From: Lysobacterales bacterium
GTDB taxonomy: Bacteria > Pseudomonadota > Gammaproteobacteria > Xanthomonadales > Marinicellaceae
Assembly: GCA_027083915.1 (NCBI GenBank)
Contig: JALWML010000395.1
Span: 1 to 13,902 of the forward strand
Reading direction: 5' to 3'
DNA: 13,902 nucleotides
Positions within the stretch are counted from its first letter, which is position 1. Every line of letters starts with the position of its first letter. Below are positions 1 to 7,778 of this stretch, piece after piece. Position numbers and translations under genes: made by a program. The notes under the pieces are model-generated. The model worked only from the letters and a program-made list of their open reading frames with translations. It did not search any database and was not told where the DNA came from.

Positions 1-292
1 GCAAAATATTGACGATGCCATTAAGCGTATTAAACAATCGGGTTCTCAAGTTATTCTTGCTGGTATGCAAATTTATGATAATTTAGGCTCTGATTATGTC
101 ACTGAATTTAAAGAGATTTATCCTCTGTTGGCACAAAAGCATCAAGTGAAATTAATTCCTTTTTTCTTGCAACATATTGCAGGTAATCCGAATTACAACC
201 AGAATGATGGCATTCATCCCACCGCAGCGGGTTATAAAATTATTGTTGAAAAAAACATCCTTCCTGTTGTCCGTCCTTTTTTGGAGCATTGA
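1..292 (+). CDS. tesA: TesA-like GDSL esterase / lysophospholipase (C-terminal part, 5' end outside window)
   Basis: The open frame enters the window from base 2 and ends at TGA 290-292, giving about 96 residues. Visible is the end of an SGNH/GDSL hydrolase: a segment like the TesA strand 'VILAGMQIYDNLG', then 'KEIYPLLAQKH', 'LIPFFLQHI' and the block DGIHPTAAGY (Asp codon 206-208, His codon 215-217). In E. coli TesA the DxxH block supplies the Asp and His of the Ser-Asp-His triad; the nucleophile Ser (GDSL) block lies upstream and is not visible. TesA is a periplasmic thioesterase/lysophospholipase/arylesterase. The gene ends 10 bp before the ABC ATPase gene on the same strand. In E. coli the two are adjacent but divergent, so the co-directional order differs. 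The family call is firm; substrate preference cannot be judged. Confidence 0.88.
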   Translation, partial: QNIDDAIKRIKQSGSQVILAGMQIYDNLGSDYVTEFKEIYPLLAQKHQVKLIPFFLQHIAGNPNYNQNDGIHPTAAGYKIIVEKNILPVVRPFLEH

Positions 293-302
293 TAAAGCCG
301 CT

Positions 303-962
303 ATGAAATCATTACTATTTGTACGAAACATCAGCAAGTCTTTTTGGTTGGAAGATAATATCATAGAGGTGTTAAAAGACATTTCTTTGGAAATAGATAC
401 GGCAGAATTTGTTGCCATCATGGGAAAATCGGGTTCTGGAAAATCGACCTTGTTGAGTATTTTGGCAGGATTAGATGTGCCTGACTCAGGTAGTGTTATG
501 CTTGATGAGGTTGATTTGACTTTATTAAGCGAGGATGAGTTAGCACTTAAACGACAAACAGATATTAGTTTTGTTTTCCAATCATTTCATTTGATTCCAA
601 CCTTGAGCGTAGCGGAAAATATTGGTTTCCCACTTAAATTAAATGGCAGTTTTTCTCAGCAAAAGGTGGATGAGTTACTTGAAAAAGTGGCATTGTCTCA
701 TCGAAAAAATTCTTTTCCACATCAATTGTCAGGTGGCGAAAAACAACGCACTGCAATTGCCCGTGCGTTAATAACACAACCTAAAATACTGTTTGCTGAT
801 GAACCAACGGGCAACCTGGATGAAAAAAATGCCTCAAGCATCATGCAATTGCTGATAAATCTACAGTCAGAATTTAACACCGCTTTGGTGGTTGTCACAC
901 ACGATGAGGCAATTGCTAGACAGGCTAATCGAACTATTCATATTGTTGATGGTGAAATATAA
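303..962 (+). CDS. ybbA: ABC transporter ATP-binding protein, YbbA/LolD-like
   Basis: 219 residues with every motif of an ABC ATPase: Walker A GKSGSGKS (41-48), Q-loop VFQSFHLIPTLS (Gln93), signature LSGGEKQR (142-149), Walker B ILFADEPTGNLD (162-173) and H-loop His200 in VVTHD. The 'FQSFHLIPTLSVAEN' and 'ADEPTGNLD' wording is typical of the MacB/LolD/YbbA subfamily that drives FtsX-type permeases in extracting or exporting lipoproteins, lipids or peptides. I chose ATG 303 because homology begins there; the frame stays open further upstream but only overlaps the tesA end in another frame. There is no strong Shine-Dalgarno; GGAG at 283-286 is about 16 nt away, so translation may be coupled to tesA. 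Its permease partner starts 3 bp after its stop. The E. coli counterpart is ybbA beside tesA; the substrate is not established. Confidence 0.93.
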   Translation: MKSLLFVRNISKSFWLEDNIIEVLKDISLEIDTAEFVAIMGKSGSGKSTLLSILAGLDVPDSGSVMLDEVDLTLLSEDELALKRQTDISFVFQSFHLIPTLSVAENIGFPLKLNGSFSQQKVDELLEKVALSHRKNSFPHQLSGGEKQRTAIARALITQPKILFADEPTGNLDEKNASSIMQLLINLQSEFNTALVVVTHDEAIARQANRTIHIVDGEI

Positions 963-965
963 AGC

Positions 966-3458
966 ATGAATCCTATTATTTGGCGCGAATGGTTTAATAA
1001 CAAGCTTTATCCATTGCTTTTTAGCTTGTGTATTATTGTGTCATTGGGTGCCTATTTGACCCTTGATGCACTGCAACAATCGGTGGATGACTATATTGCC
1101 ATCAACCAAAAACAAATCGTGGGTGGTGACATTATCCTGACCAATAATCAAGATTTTCCAGCCAATGTCATAGAGCGCATCAATCAACTGGATAAATCTC
1201 AAGTTGTTTTTGATTATCAGTTCAATACCATTGCTTACACCTCAGATGCTTCTTTATTAACGCGAATTAAAGCGGTGACAAGCACTTACCCACTTTACGG
1301 TGAGTTGTTGTTGAAGAATCACACTTTCCCTTCTTCTTTTTGGCAAAAGGGCAGTGTGTTAGTCGAACAACAGGTGTTGAGTTCTTTAGATTTGGCTATT
1401 GGTGATAAGCTTAAAATAGGTGAGGCGCAATTTACTATTGAAGATGAAATCATCACCGAGCCTGATCGCCCCTTAACAGCCTTTGGCTTTGGTGCACGAA
1501 TTATTATGCATCAATCTGATTTACCCAAGACACAATTGATGGGCAAAAAAAGCCGTATTAATTACCGCATTGAAATCAAAACAGATACTCCGAAAGAGAC
1601 TCAAAGTTTATTTGCTGAACTCTCTGAGTTAACCAAAAACACAAAAACCACCCTTAAAACGGCAGAACAATCCAACACAACAATTTCGAACTTAAGCCAA
1701 AACTTTTTAGTTTTCTTAAAGTTGTTGGTGATTGCTGTGATTATTTTATCAGCCATCGGCATGATGAGTGTGGTCAATGCTTTTGTAAGCAAACAGAAAA
1801 ATACCAATGCCATTCGCAGTGCCTTGGGTGAAAAACACAGCAGTATTATTGCTTCTTATCGGTGGTTATTTCTGTCCATGGCTTTAGTCTCTGTTATGTT
1901 TGCCTGGTTGCTGAGTTTAGTCGTTTTGTCTTTTGGCAAGGAGGCTTTTCTTGCTATCTTACCCAATTCGATTGAATTAACCATTCCAGTTTTTAGTTTG
2001 TTTAAAGCGCTAATTATTGCTTTGAGTATGACCTTATTGATGATTCATTTGGCTCTTAATGGCATAAAATCCATCAAGCCTGTTGCGGTTTTGCATAAAC
2101 ACGACAATAAACAAGGAAAACATGCCAGACCTTGGTTGTGGTTTATTGGTGCAGGACTCGGTGTTTTATTGTTATTGTTTTCTGAGATTGGAACATTAAA
2201 ACAAAGCCTGCAAGTTTTTAGTGGTTTGTTGCTTGTGTGGTTTAGCTTTTCATTGTTAATCAAGGCGCTAATGTGGTTGTTGAAGTTGCTGGTTAATTCA
2301 AATGCCATAAAAAACTGGAAAACTAAGCTGGCGTTGCAAAATATATTCAGGAAAGGCAATCAATCTCACCTTTTTATTACCTCGTTATCCATGACAGTAA
2401 TGATATTGGGCAGCATCAGCTTGCTGGATTATTCGATTCAACAACAATTAGTTTCGACTTATCCTGAAGATGCACCCAATTTTTTCTTATTGGATGTGCA
2501 AACAGATCAACAAAACCAATTGGATTTATTGTTAGGGCAAGAGTTAACCTATTATCCCGTGGTGCGTGCACGAATTGAATCTGTCAATGGTGTTAAGGCT
2601 GAAGAGTTAAAAACAAAGCTCGGGCGCTATGACAATATCTCTCGGGTATTTAATCTGAGTTATGCCAATGAGTTGTTGCCAACTGAAGAGTTAGCTATAA
2701 GCAGTAAAGGCAAACAACTTTTTGATGAGGTTGGTGATGATGAAGTTCCATTGTCAATATTGAATAGTTTTGCAGAATTTTTACAAGTGGGTTTGGGTGA
2801 TAAAGTGACCTTTAATGTGCAAGGCATTCGCATTAAAGCCCAAATTACCAGTATTCGAAAACGACTTAAACGCGGACCGTCGCCTTTTTTCTATTTTATC
2901 TTTCCACCACAAGTCTTATCTGATGCGCCGCAAATTCGATTTGCTACGGCAAAAGTATCGGATCAACAACGCGTGAAGATGCAAACACAAATTGCAAAAA
3001 CTTTTCCTGGCATTACCACTTTGGATGGCGGAAATATTGCTAAAAAGCTAAAAGAGTTTGTCGATCAACTCAAAGACTTGGTGCAAATATTTACGGCATT
3101 GAGTCTGTTTGCTGGTTTATTAATTTTTATCACTTCATTGGTTTCGACATCACAAGACCGTTTGCGAGAAAGCTTTTACTACCGCATGATGGGCATGGTT
3201 TCTAAAGATATGTTGCAATTAACCTTGATTGAGTTTTTGTTTTTGGGCTTGTTTGCATTTACCATTGGCACTTTGATTGCCAGTATTCTTTCGTATGTCA
3301 TTTGTGTGAATTGGTTCAGTATTGACTTTATTTTTCCGTGGCCGTTATTGCTATATTCCACTTTTGTTATCTGTGTTTTATTAATACTGATAAGCCTAGT
3401 TTATAACAACCACGTAAAAAAATCTAAGGTGATTACTTATTTAAATAGCCAGAGTTAA
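966..3458 (+). CDS. ybbP: ABC transporter permease, YbbP/FtsX family (two FtsX domains)
   Basis: 830 residues, the normal size for YbbP. The pattern is of about ten membrane helices: one near the N terminus (about 16-34), a large extracytoplasmic domain (about 40-245), three helices around 247-275, 295-325 and 340-365, a central pair about 388-440, another about 470-490, a second extracytoplasmic domain (about 490-695), and three helices about 705-735, 750-780 and 793-818. This is the duplicated MacB-PCD plus FtsX layout of the YbbP/LolCE-related family. It partners the preceding ATPase; the gap between the two genes is 3 bp. The complex sits in the inner membrane and probably handles a lipid-linked or hydrophobic substrate in the periplasm, but the substrate is unknown. 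The gene ends at TAA 3456-3458, 9 bp before a terminator hairpin. No frameshift or missing segment is visible. Confidence 0.9.
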   Translation: MNPIIWREWFNNKLYPLLFSLCIIVSLGAYLTLDALQQSVDDYIAINQKQIVGGDIILTNNQDFPANVIERINQLDKSQVVFDYQFNTIAYTSDASLLTRIKAVTSTYPLYGELLLKNHTFPSSFWQKGSVLVEQQVLSSLDLAIGDKLKIGEAQFTIEDEIITEPDRPLTAFGFGARIIMHQSDLPKTQLMGKKSRINYRIEIKTDTPKETQSLFAELSELTKNTKTTLKTAEQSNTTISNLSQNFLVFLKLLVIAVIILSAIGMMSVVNAFVSKQKNTNAIRSALGEKHSSIIASYRWLFLSMALVSVMFAWLLSLVVLSFGKEAFLAILPNSIELTIPVFSLFKALIIALSMTLLMIHLALNGIKSIKPVAVLHKHDNKQGKHARPWLWFIGAGLGVLLLLFSEIGTLKQSLQVFSGLLLVWFSFSLLIKALMWLLKLLVNSNAIKNWKTKLALQNIFRKGNQSHLFITSLSMTVMILGSISLLDYSIQQQLVSTYPEDAPNFFLLDVQTDQQNQLDLLLGQELTYYPVVRARIESVNGVKAEELKTKLGRYDNISRVFNLSYANELLPTEELAISSKGKQLFDEVGDDEVPLSILNSFAEFLQVGLGDKVTFNVQGIRIKAQITSIRKRLKRGPSPFFYFIFPPQVLSDAPQIRFATAKVSDQQRVKMQTQIAKTFPGITTLDGGNIAKKLKEFVDQLKDLVQIFTALSLFAGLLIFITSLVSTSQDRLRESFYYRMMGMVSKDMLQLTLIEFLFLGLFAFTIGTLIASILSYVICVNWFSIDFIFPWPLLLYSTFVICVLLILISLVYNNHVKKSKVITYLNSQS

Positions 3459-3467
3459 TGAGCAAAA

Positions 3468-3492
3468 AAAGGCTTCTACAAGAGAAGCCTTT
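3468..3492. terminator. Bidirectional intrinsic terminator
   Basis: Perfect 10-bp stem: AAAGGCTTCT (3468-3477) and AGAAGCCTTT (3483-3492) around a 5-nt loop. A run of seven A's (3464-3470) on the left serves as the U-tract for the minus-strand gene, whose stop is at 3513. On the right, TTTGTT gives a weaker tract for the permease operon, whose stop is at 3458. Its place between two convergent genes supports a shared terminator. Confidence 0.85.
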
Positions 3493-3512
3493 GTTAGTCA
3501 AAGTTTAAATAT

Positions 3513-3995
3513 TTAAGACTTAATTTTGACCGATGTAGCAACAATTTCGTATACTTTTTCTGCTAATTCGCCTGCTCCATCATCTTTTAGGTGCTTGCGC
3601 ATTTTTTCGCTCATCATTTTTGATTTGAGTTTACCATAAACTTCAGCTGTTCCTTGCGTGTCTTTTGGAATGAAAAAAGAATGGTGGTTAAAGTCAACTC
3701 GAGCTGTTACTCCATTGTTTTCTAACATCATCCAGCAACCACTGCCTTGACAGACTTTGCCAATATTGCCAGTAAAAATCATATCTTCACCGATAATCAT
3801 TTCTTGTTCTGCGATGGCTTTTTCTATTGACATTTTTTCTTCAGCCTCTTGCCATTTATTGCCATAGACTTTTGCGCCGTCAATCACTTGGGTGACAATA
3901 ACTTTTTTTTCTTTGTGTTCTTTTTTGGCTTCTTGGTCTTGAGCGAAACTTGCTGTACCGAAGATGAGAGATGTAATTAATAGTAATTTTTTCAT
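3513..3995 (-). CDS. Secreted DUF4920 domain protein
   Basis: 160 residues. The N terminus MKKLLLITSLIFGTASFA followed by Gln is a clear Sec signal peptide with an A-x-A-like site (SFA|Q, after residue 18), so the protein should be periplasmic. A Lys/Glu-rich stretch (about 20-32) precedes the domain. The core 'FTGNIGKVCQGSGCWMML' with Cys82 and Cys87, then 'TARVDFNHHSFFIPKDTQGTAEVYGKL', matches what I know of DUF4920: a small OB-fold-like domain with a Cys-x4-Cys-Trp-Met motif and a conserved FF(I/V)P segment. The cysteines and His104/His105 could bind a metal or form a disulfide; that is inference. It starts at the only signal-peptide-bearing ATG; no strong Shine-Dalgarno is visible. It is a single gene, divergent from terC, with its own promoter candidate and the shared terminator. 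Function is unknown. Confidence 0.82.
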   Translation of the reverse strand: MKKLLLITSLIFGTASFAQDQEAKKEHKEKKVIVTQVIDGAKVYGNKWQEAEEKMSIEKAIAEQEMIIGEDMIFTGNIGKVCQGSGCWMMLENNGVTARVDFNHHSFFIPKDTQGTAEVYGKLKSKMMSEKMRKHLKDDGAGELAEKVYEIVATSVKIKS

Positions 3996-4021
3996 GCTTA
4001 ATTATTTGTAGTTAAAAGTTG

Positions 4022-4050
4022 ATTATACGTTGATTGGAGAAAAAACTAAA
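4022..4050 (-). promoter_or_regulatory. Candidate promoter of the DUF4920 gene
   Basis: On the minus strand a perfect TATAAT lies at 4027-4022. A weak -35 (TTTAGT, 4050-4045) is 17 bp upstream. A start near 4015 would give a leader of about 20 nt before the ATG at 3995. The -10 is convincing; the -35 matches only three of six bases. Confidence 0.45.
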
Positions 4051-4059
4051 ATAAAGAAG

Positions 4060-4089
4060 TTATATTCTGGCTAAATAATAAGGTATACT
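4060..4089 (+). promoter_or_regulatory. Candidate promoter of the terC-antiporter unit
   Basis: TATACT at 4084-4089 with a poor -35 (TTATAT, 4060-4065) at 18 bp. Transcription from about 4096 would leave only a 24-nt leader, too short for the manganese (yybP-ykoY) or alkaline-pH riboswitches that precede some TerC-family genes. Weak evidence. Confidence 0.3.
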
Positions 4090-4119
4090 TGCTAACTCTT
4101 CACAAGAAAACGATGAAAT

Positions 4120-4902
4120 ATGGATTTATTTACTATTGAAAATTTACTCACTTTATTAATGTTAACGCTATTGCAAGCGGTTTTAGGTTTTGATAATTTA
4201 TTGTATATTTCTTTGGAATCGCAGCGGGTAGAGAAAGATAAACAAGCAAAATTACGAAAATTAGGTATCGGTATTGCAGTCATTTTACGTTTGGTATTGC
4301 TTTATGTGTTAATGAAGCTCATTCAGTTTTTCCAAGACCCTGTTTTGGGGTTTAATTGGCAGGGAGTGGTTGAAGGCCATTTTAATATTCATGCCTTAAT
4401 TGTCTTATTTGGTGGTGTTTTTATCATGTATACAGCCGTTAAAGAGATTTGGCATATGCTGTCTTTAGAAGATGAAATGCATGAAAAAGTTAAACCACAA
4501 TCCTTTAACAAGGTTTTGACTATGGTTGTCATTATGAATTTGGTTTTTTCTTTTGATTCAATTTTAAGCGCGATGGCGCTAACACAAAACTATTACGTGA
4601 TGGCAACAGCAATTATCATTTCATCGGCACTCATGATTTGGATGGCAGATGGCGTGGCTGCCTTTTTACAAAAAAATCGCATGTATGAAGTGCTCGGGCT
4701 ATTTGTGTTGTTTATTGTAGGCATTATGTTAATCAGCGAAGGCGGACATTTGGCTCACCTGAAGTTTTTCAACTTTCCAATTACGCCAATGAATAAAACA
4801 ACTTTTTACTTTATTTTGTCTATTTTGGTGATTGTTGAAGTCGTACAAAGTAAATATGCTAAAAAGTTATCTAAATTAAAAATTGAAGAGCATCAGGATT
4901 AA
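4120..4902 (+). CDS. TerC family integral membrane protein (probable metal-ion exporter)
   Basis: 260 residues, mostly hydrophobic, with about seven to eight membrane helices. The two internally related acidic motifs that mark the TerC/Alx/YkoY family are present: 'LLQAVLGFDNLLYISL' (Asp25) in helix 1 and 'VIMNLVFSFDSILSAMAL' (Asp146) in the second half. The LysE-superfamily-like duplicated fold and these in-membrane Asp residues are linked to Mn2+ export in Alx of E. coli and MeeF/MeeY of Bacillus. No CBS or CorC domain follows, so this is the short form. ATG 4120 is the first in-frame start and gives a complete helix 1; no strong Shine-Dalgarno is seen. The antiporter gene follows after 9 bp, so the two are probably one transcript. 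Tellurite resistance, the origin of the name, should not be assumed. Confidence 0.88.
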   Translation: MDLFTIENLLTLLMLTLLQAVLGFDNLLYISLESQRVEKDKQAKLRKLGIGIAVILRLVLLYVLMKLIQFFQDPVLGFNWQGVVEGHFNIHALIVLFGGVFIMYTAVKEIWHMLSLEDEMHEKVKPQSFNKVLTMVVIMNLVFSFDSILSAMALTQNYYVMATAIIISSALMIWMADGVAAFLQKNRMYEVLGLFVLFIVGIMLISEGGHLAHLKFFNFPITPMNKTTFYFILSILVIVEVVQSKYAKKLSKLKIEEHQD

Positions 4903-4911
4903 ATTGAATTC

Positions 4912-6723
4912 ATGCAAGAAGAAATATTAATCAAATTAGCCGTAATCGGTGTATTAGGCTCACTAGCACAATGGTTTTCTTGGTGGGTTAAACTGCCCTC
5001 AATTTTATTTTTGCTGCTTCTTGGTTTCCTGGTTGGACCCCTAACTGGTTATTTAAACCCCGATGAAGTTTTTGGTGATATGTTGTTCCCCATGGTATCT
5101 TTAGCAGTGTCTGTTATCTTATTTGAAGGGGCATTAACACTTGATTTTCATGAAATCAAAGGTTTACAACAGGTCATTCGTCGGTTGGTTTCAACCGGGA
5201 CAATCATTTGTTGGGTGATTATCGCTGTATCCACCCATTATTTAATTGGTTTTGAGTGGCAGTTGTCCTTTTTATTTGGAGCATTGGTGGTGGTCACTGG
5301 GCCAACGGTTATTGTGCCGATGTTGCGGACGGTGCGAGTGAATAATAAAATCGCCAATATTTTGCGTTGGGAAGGCATTATTATCGATCCAATTGGTGCG
5401 CTGCTTGCGGTTTTGGTTTTCACTTTTATTGTCTCGGCTCAAGCGGGTGGTAATGAAATTTCTCATGTTTTAATCGTTTTTACAAAATTAATAGTTATCG
5501 GTACGGTACTTGGTATTATTGCTGGTCAAGCTTTGGGGTTGATTTTAAAACACCATTTATTGCCTGAATATTTACACAATATATTTACCCTCACACTCGT
5601 CTTTGCTGTGTTTGGTTTATCCAATCACTTGGAGCACGAATCAGGCTTGCTTGCCGTAACTGTTATGGGTATTTGGTTGGCAAATATGAAAGGAGTCCAC
5701 ATTGAGGAGATTTTAAACTTCAAAGAATCTTTGAGTATTTTACTTATTTCGGGTTTATTCATTATTTTGGCATCACGGATTGATTTTCAACAAATCAAAT
5801 CATTAGGTTGGGCATCACTCGGGATATTTTTGATTATTCAATTTTTTGCTCGCCCCATAAAAGTGTGGTGGTCAACATTGGGATCTGATTTACAATGGCA
5901 AGAAAAAGTCATGGTCTCTTGGATAGCTCCGCGAGGCATAGTGGCTGCAGCTGTTTCTGCTTTATTTGCAATTAAGTTAGAGGCAATCAATTATCCCAAT
6001 GCTGATTTGTTGGTGTCCTTAACATTTATTGTTATTATTACCACGGTAGTATTTCAAAGTGCAACATCCCGCCCACTGGCTAAAATACTGCGTGTAGCAG
6101 AACCCGAAGCTCTTGGTATGCTCATTGTTGGTGCCAATCCTGTCGTTCAAGCTATTGCTTTAGTTTTACAAAAAGAAGGTGTTGACTTTGTTATTGCCGA
6201 TAGCTATTGGCAGCAAATAAAACAAGCACGAATGCAGGGCTTTAAAACCTACTATGGCAACCCTGTTTCTAAACACGCTGATCAACATTTACATTTGATT
6301 GGTATTGGTCATTTACTTGGCATGTCGATGAACCGTCATTTGAACACTTTGGCAGCTAAAAAATACGCAGCAGAATTTGGTAAGAAAAATATTTATACGC
6401 TCAAGCCAAACGTTGATAAAAATAAAGATTCTGAAAAACACGTAAGCACCATTGATTTTCGAGGCAATATTCTCTTTGGTGGCAAAACCTATGCGCAACT
6501 TGCTAGTATTTTGTCACAAGGTGGAGTGGTTAAATCCACTTTGATGACAGAGGAATTTACCTTTAAAAATTATCTCGAAAAACACCAAGGCAATGTTGTT
6601 CCATTATTCGCTATCAACCCACAAAACAAACAAATAAAGATATTTTATCAAGGCAATGAATTTAAAGTGCCTAGTCAGTGGGTGCTTGTTGGTTTGTTTA
6701 TGCAATCCAACGAACCGCTTTAA
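4912..6723 (+). CDS. CPA1-type cation/proton antiporter with C-terminal TrkA-like region
   Basis: 603 residues. Residues 1-395 hold about twelve to thirteen membrane helices of a sodium/proton exchanger. 'VSVILFEGALTLDF' is the helix-3 signature of NhaP-like proteins; 'VVVTGPTVIVPML' (129-136) is the first broken helix and 'RWEGIIIDPIGALLAV' the ion-site helix, with Asp159 as the likely carboxylate. The usual Asn before that Asp is Ile here, as I recall from a subset of bacterial CPA1 proteins. From about 399 a cytoplasmic Rossmann-like TrkA-N domain begins ('MLIVGANPVVQAIALVLQKEGVDFVIAD'), but its glycine motif is degenerate, so nucleotide binding is uncertain. A small C-terminal domain ends at 603. 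It should exchange Na+ or K+ for H+ and help pH or salt homeostasis. AGGA at 4895-4898 may serve as ribosome site. It converges on the SDR gene with 3 bp between the stops. Confidence 0.87.
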   Translation: MQEEILIKLAVIGVLGSLAQWFSWWVKLPSILFLLLLGFLVGPLTGYLNPDEVFGDMLFPMVSLAVSVILFEGALTLDFHEIKGLQQVIRRLVSTGTIICWVIIAVSTHYLIGFEWQLSFLFGALVVVTGPTVIVPMLRTVRVNNKIANILRWEGIIIDPIGALLAVLVFTFIVSAQAGGNEISHVLIVFTKLIVIGTVLGIIAGQALGLILKHHLLPEYLHNIFTLTLVFAVFGLSNHLEHESGLLAVTVMGIWLANMKGVHIEEILNFKESLSILLISGLFIILASRIDFQQIKSLGWASLGIFLIIQFFARPIKVWWSTLGSDLQWQEKVMVSWIAPRGIVAAAVSALFAIKLEAINYPNADLLVSLTFIVIITTVVFQSATSRPLAKILRVAEPEALGMLIVGANPVVQAIALVLQKEGVDFVIADSYWQQIKQARMQGFKTYYGNPVSKHADQHLHLIGIGHLLGMSMNRHLNTLAAKKYAAEFGKKNIYTLKPNVDKNKDSEKHVSTIDFRGNILFGGKTYAQLASILSQGGVVKSTLMTEEFTFKNYLEKHQGNVVPLFAINPQNKQIKIFYQGNEFKVPSQWVLVGLFMQSNEPL

Positions 6724-6747
6724 TTATTATACCGCCGGGTTAATAAT
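6723..6747. terminator. Weak hairpin across the convergent antiporter/SDR gene ends
   Basis: ATTATTA (6723-6729) pairs with TAATAAT (6741-6747); inside, ACC (6731-6733) pairs with GGT (6738-6740) around GCCG, with one bulged T at 6730. It includes the last codons or stops of both genes. There is no U-tract on either side, so it is at best an inefficient terminator. It is listed because nothing else could separate these two transcripts. Confidence 0.25.
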
Positions 6748-7728
6748 GTTTTCCGTACGTAAAAAATTTAGTGTATCAGCAAAGGTTTTATCAAATTCTC
6801 GGTTTTGGTAGTTGAGTTCAATTTTAGCTTTGGCTGAATTACAGGCATATACATCGGAAATCAGTGTGACAGATTCAGGAGTTAAGTCGGGTTCTTTGTT
6901 ATTTAGCCGAGAGATGAAATTTTTAAATTGTGCCAGTGCCATGAGCAGGGAGTTGGATAGTTGTGTTTTGGTGGCTTTTACCTTAAGTTTGTCTGCTACT
7001 TTGTGAACAAACTGTTTAAAATCCATGTTAGTTCCTCCCAACAAATAATTTTCACCAGTTTTACCGTGATGGTAGGCTTGGATTATACCAGTGGCAACAT
7101 CGCGAACATCCACAAATGAACCGGCTCCATTAGGAATGCTGGGCAATTTTTGCTCTGCAATCATTTTAAACAAACGCGCCCAATTGTTTTTATCACCTGG
7201 TCCAATTATGTGTGTAGGGTTAATGATAACAGCATCAATTGCTTTATTGTTTAATACCAATTTTTCAGATGCGGTTTTGGTTCTGACATAATTAATCCAA
7301 CTGTCTATGCCTGCTTTGGGCATGTCTTCGGTAATATTTTTTAGTGTGGTGTGAATACCATAAACAACAACAGATGAAATATGGATGAAACGTTTGACAC
7401 GAAGATGCTTGGCTAAACCCAACATATTTTGCGTGCCAGTGATATTGGTGGCTGTTTGCATGTCATTGTTTCTAAACCAGGTATTGGTACTGGCAGCGGT
7501 GTGGAATAAGGCATTGATTTTTTCTGGCATTTGTTTTTTAATCGTTTCTGGCGCAAGAATATCACCTTCAATAAGAAAGAGATTTTTGTGCTTGAGGGTC
7601 ATTTTTTCTTTGTTGCGACATAAAGCATAAACGTGCCAATTGTTATCCAGTAGTTGTTGGCAGAGGTGAAGCCCTAAAAATCCTGTTGCTCCAGTGACGA
7701 AGGCATTTAATTGTTTTGTTTGTACCAT
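6727..7728 (-). CDS. NAD(P)-dependent epimerase/reductase, extended SDR family
   Basis: 333 residues from ATG 7728-7726. The N-terminal Rossmann signature TGATGFLG (12-19) follows 'MVQTKQLNAFV'; acidic/basic cofactor region 'ALCRNKEK' (35-42), 'LIEGDI' (52-57), 'FHTAAS' (75-80), 'HISSVVVYG' (Ser118/119) and catalytic YVRTK (Tyr147, Lys151) follow in order. 'NPTHIIGPGD' and 'SFVDVRDVATGI' are typical of the dihydroflavonol-reductase/3-beta-HSD-like branch of atypical extended SDRs. Arg38 after the second strand hints at NADP preference, which is inference. The frame stays open to a GTG at 7776, but the extra 16 residues (MYSIIIACSC...) precede the normal start of the Rossmann fold and would run through the promoter. 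It is a single gene, divergent from the MATE gene and tail-to-tail with the antiporter. The substrate is unknown. Confidence 0.88.
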   Translation of the reverse strand: MVQTKQLNAFVTGATGFLGLHLCQQLLDNNWHVYALCRNKEKMTLKHKNLFLIEGDILAPETIKKQMPEKINALFHTAASTNTWFRNNDMQTATNITGTQNMLGLAKHLRVKRFIHISSVVVYGIHTTLKNITEDMPKAGIDSWINYVRTKTASEKLVLNNKAIDAVIINPTHIIGPGDKNNWARLFKMIAEQKLPSIPNGAGSFVDVRDVATGIIQAYHHGKTGENYLLGGTNMDFKQFVHKVADKLKVKATKTQLSNSLLMALAQFKNFISRLNNKEPDLTPESVTLISDVYACNSAKAKIELNYQNREFDKTFADTLNFLRTENIINPAV

Positions 7729-7759
7729 TTTATTTAAAAAGTCTTTACATGAACACGCT

Positions 7760-7767
7760 ATTATAAT
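7760..7767. promoter_or_regulatory. Overlapping -10 elements on both strands (divergent promoter)
   Basis: ATTATAAT reads the same on both strands and so holds a perfect TATAAT in each direction: plus strand 7762-7767, minus strand 7765-7760. It sits in the 50-bp gap between the SDR gene (start 7728) and the MATE gene (start 7779). Minus-strand transcription from about 7753 would give a leader of about 25 nt; plus-strand transcription from about 7774 would leave only about 5 nt. No good -35 is seen on either side. Confidence 0.5.
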
Positions 7768-7778
7768 TGAATACACGA

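Noticed and set aside
35..49. CAATCGGGTTCTCAA (15 bases) recurs at 13884-13898, near both ends of the window, like a flanking direct repeat.
   Set aside because: Both copies encode QSGSQ inside unrelated conserved genes (TesA and the GTPase) with the same codons. There is no mobile gene between them and a 15-base match by chance is not rare in this length.
177..302. 42-residue upstream extension of the ABC ATPase frame.
   Set aside because: It overlaps the conserved TesA C terminus in another frame and lies before the normal ATPase start; ATG 303 fits the family.
4096..4119. Mn or pH riboswitch before the TerC gene.
   Set aside because: The likely leader is about 24 nt and shows no conserved structure; the whole gap to the DUF4920 gene is only 124 bp.
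7729..7776. Longer SDR start at GTG 7776.
   Set aside because: The added 16 residues precede the usual start of the Rossmann fold and would place the coding region over the divergent promoter; ATG 7728 is better.
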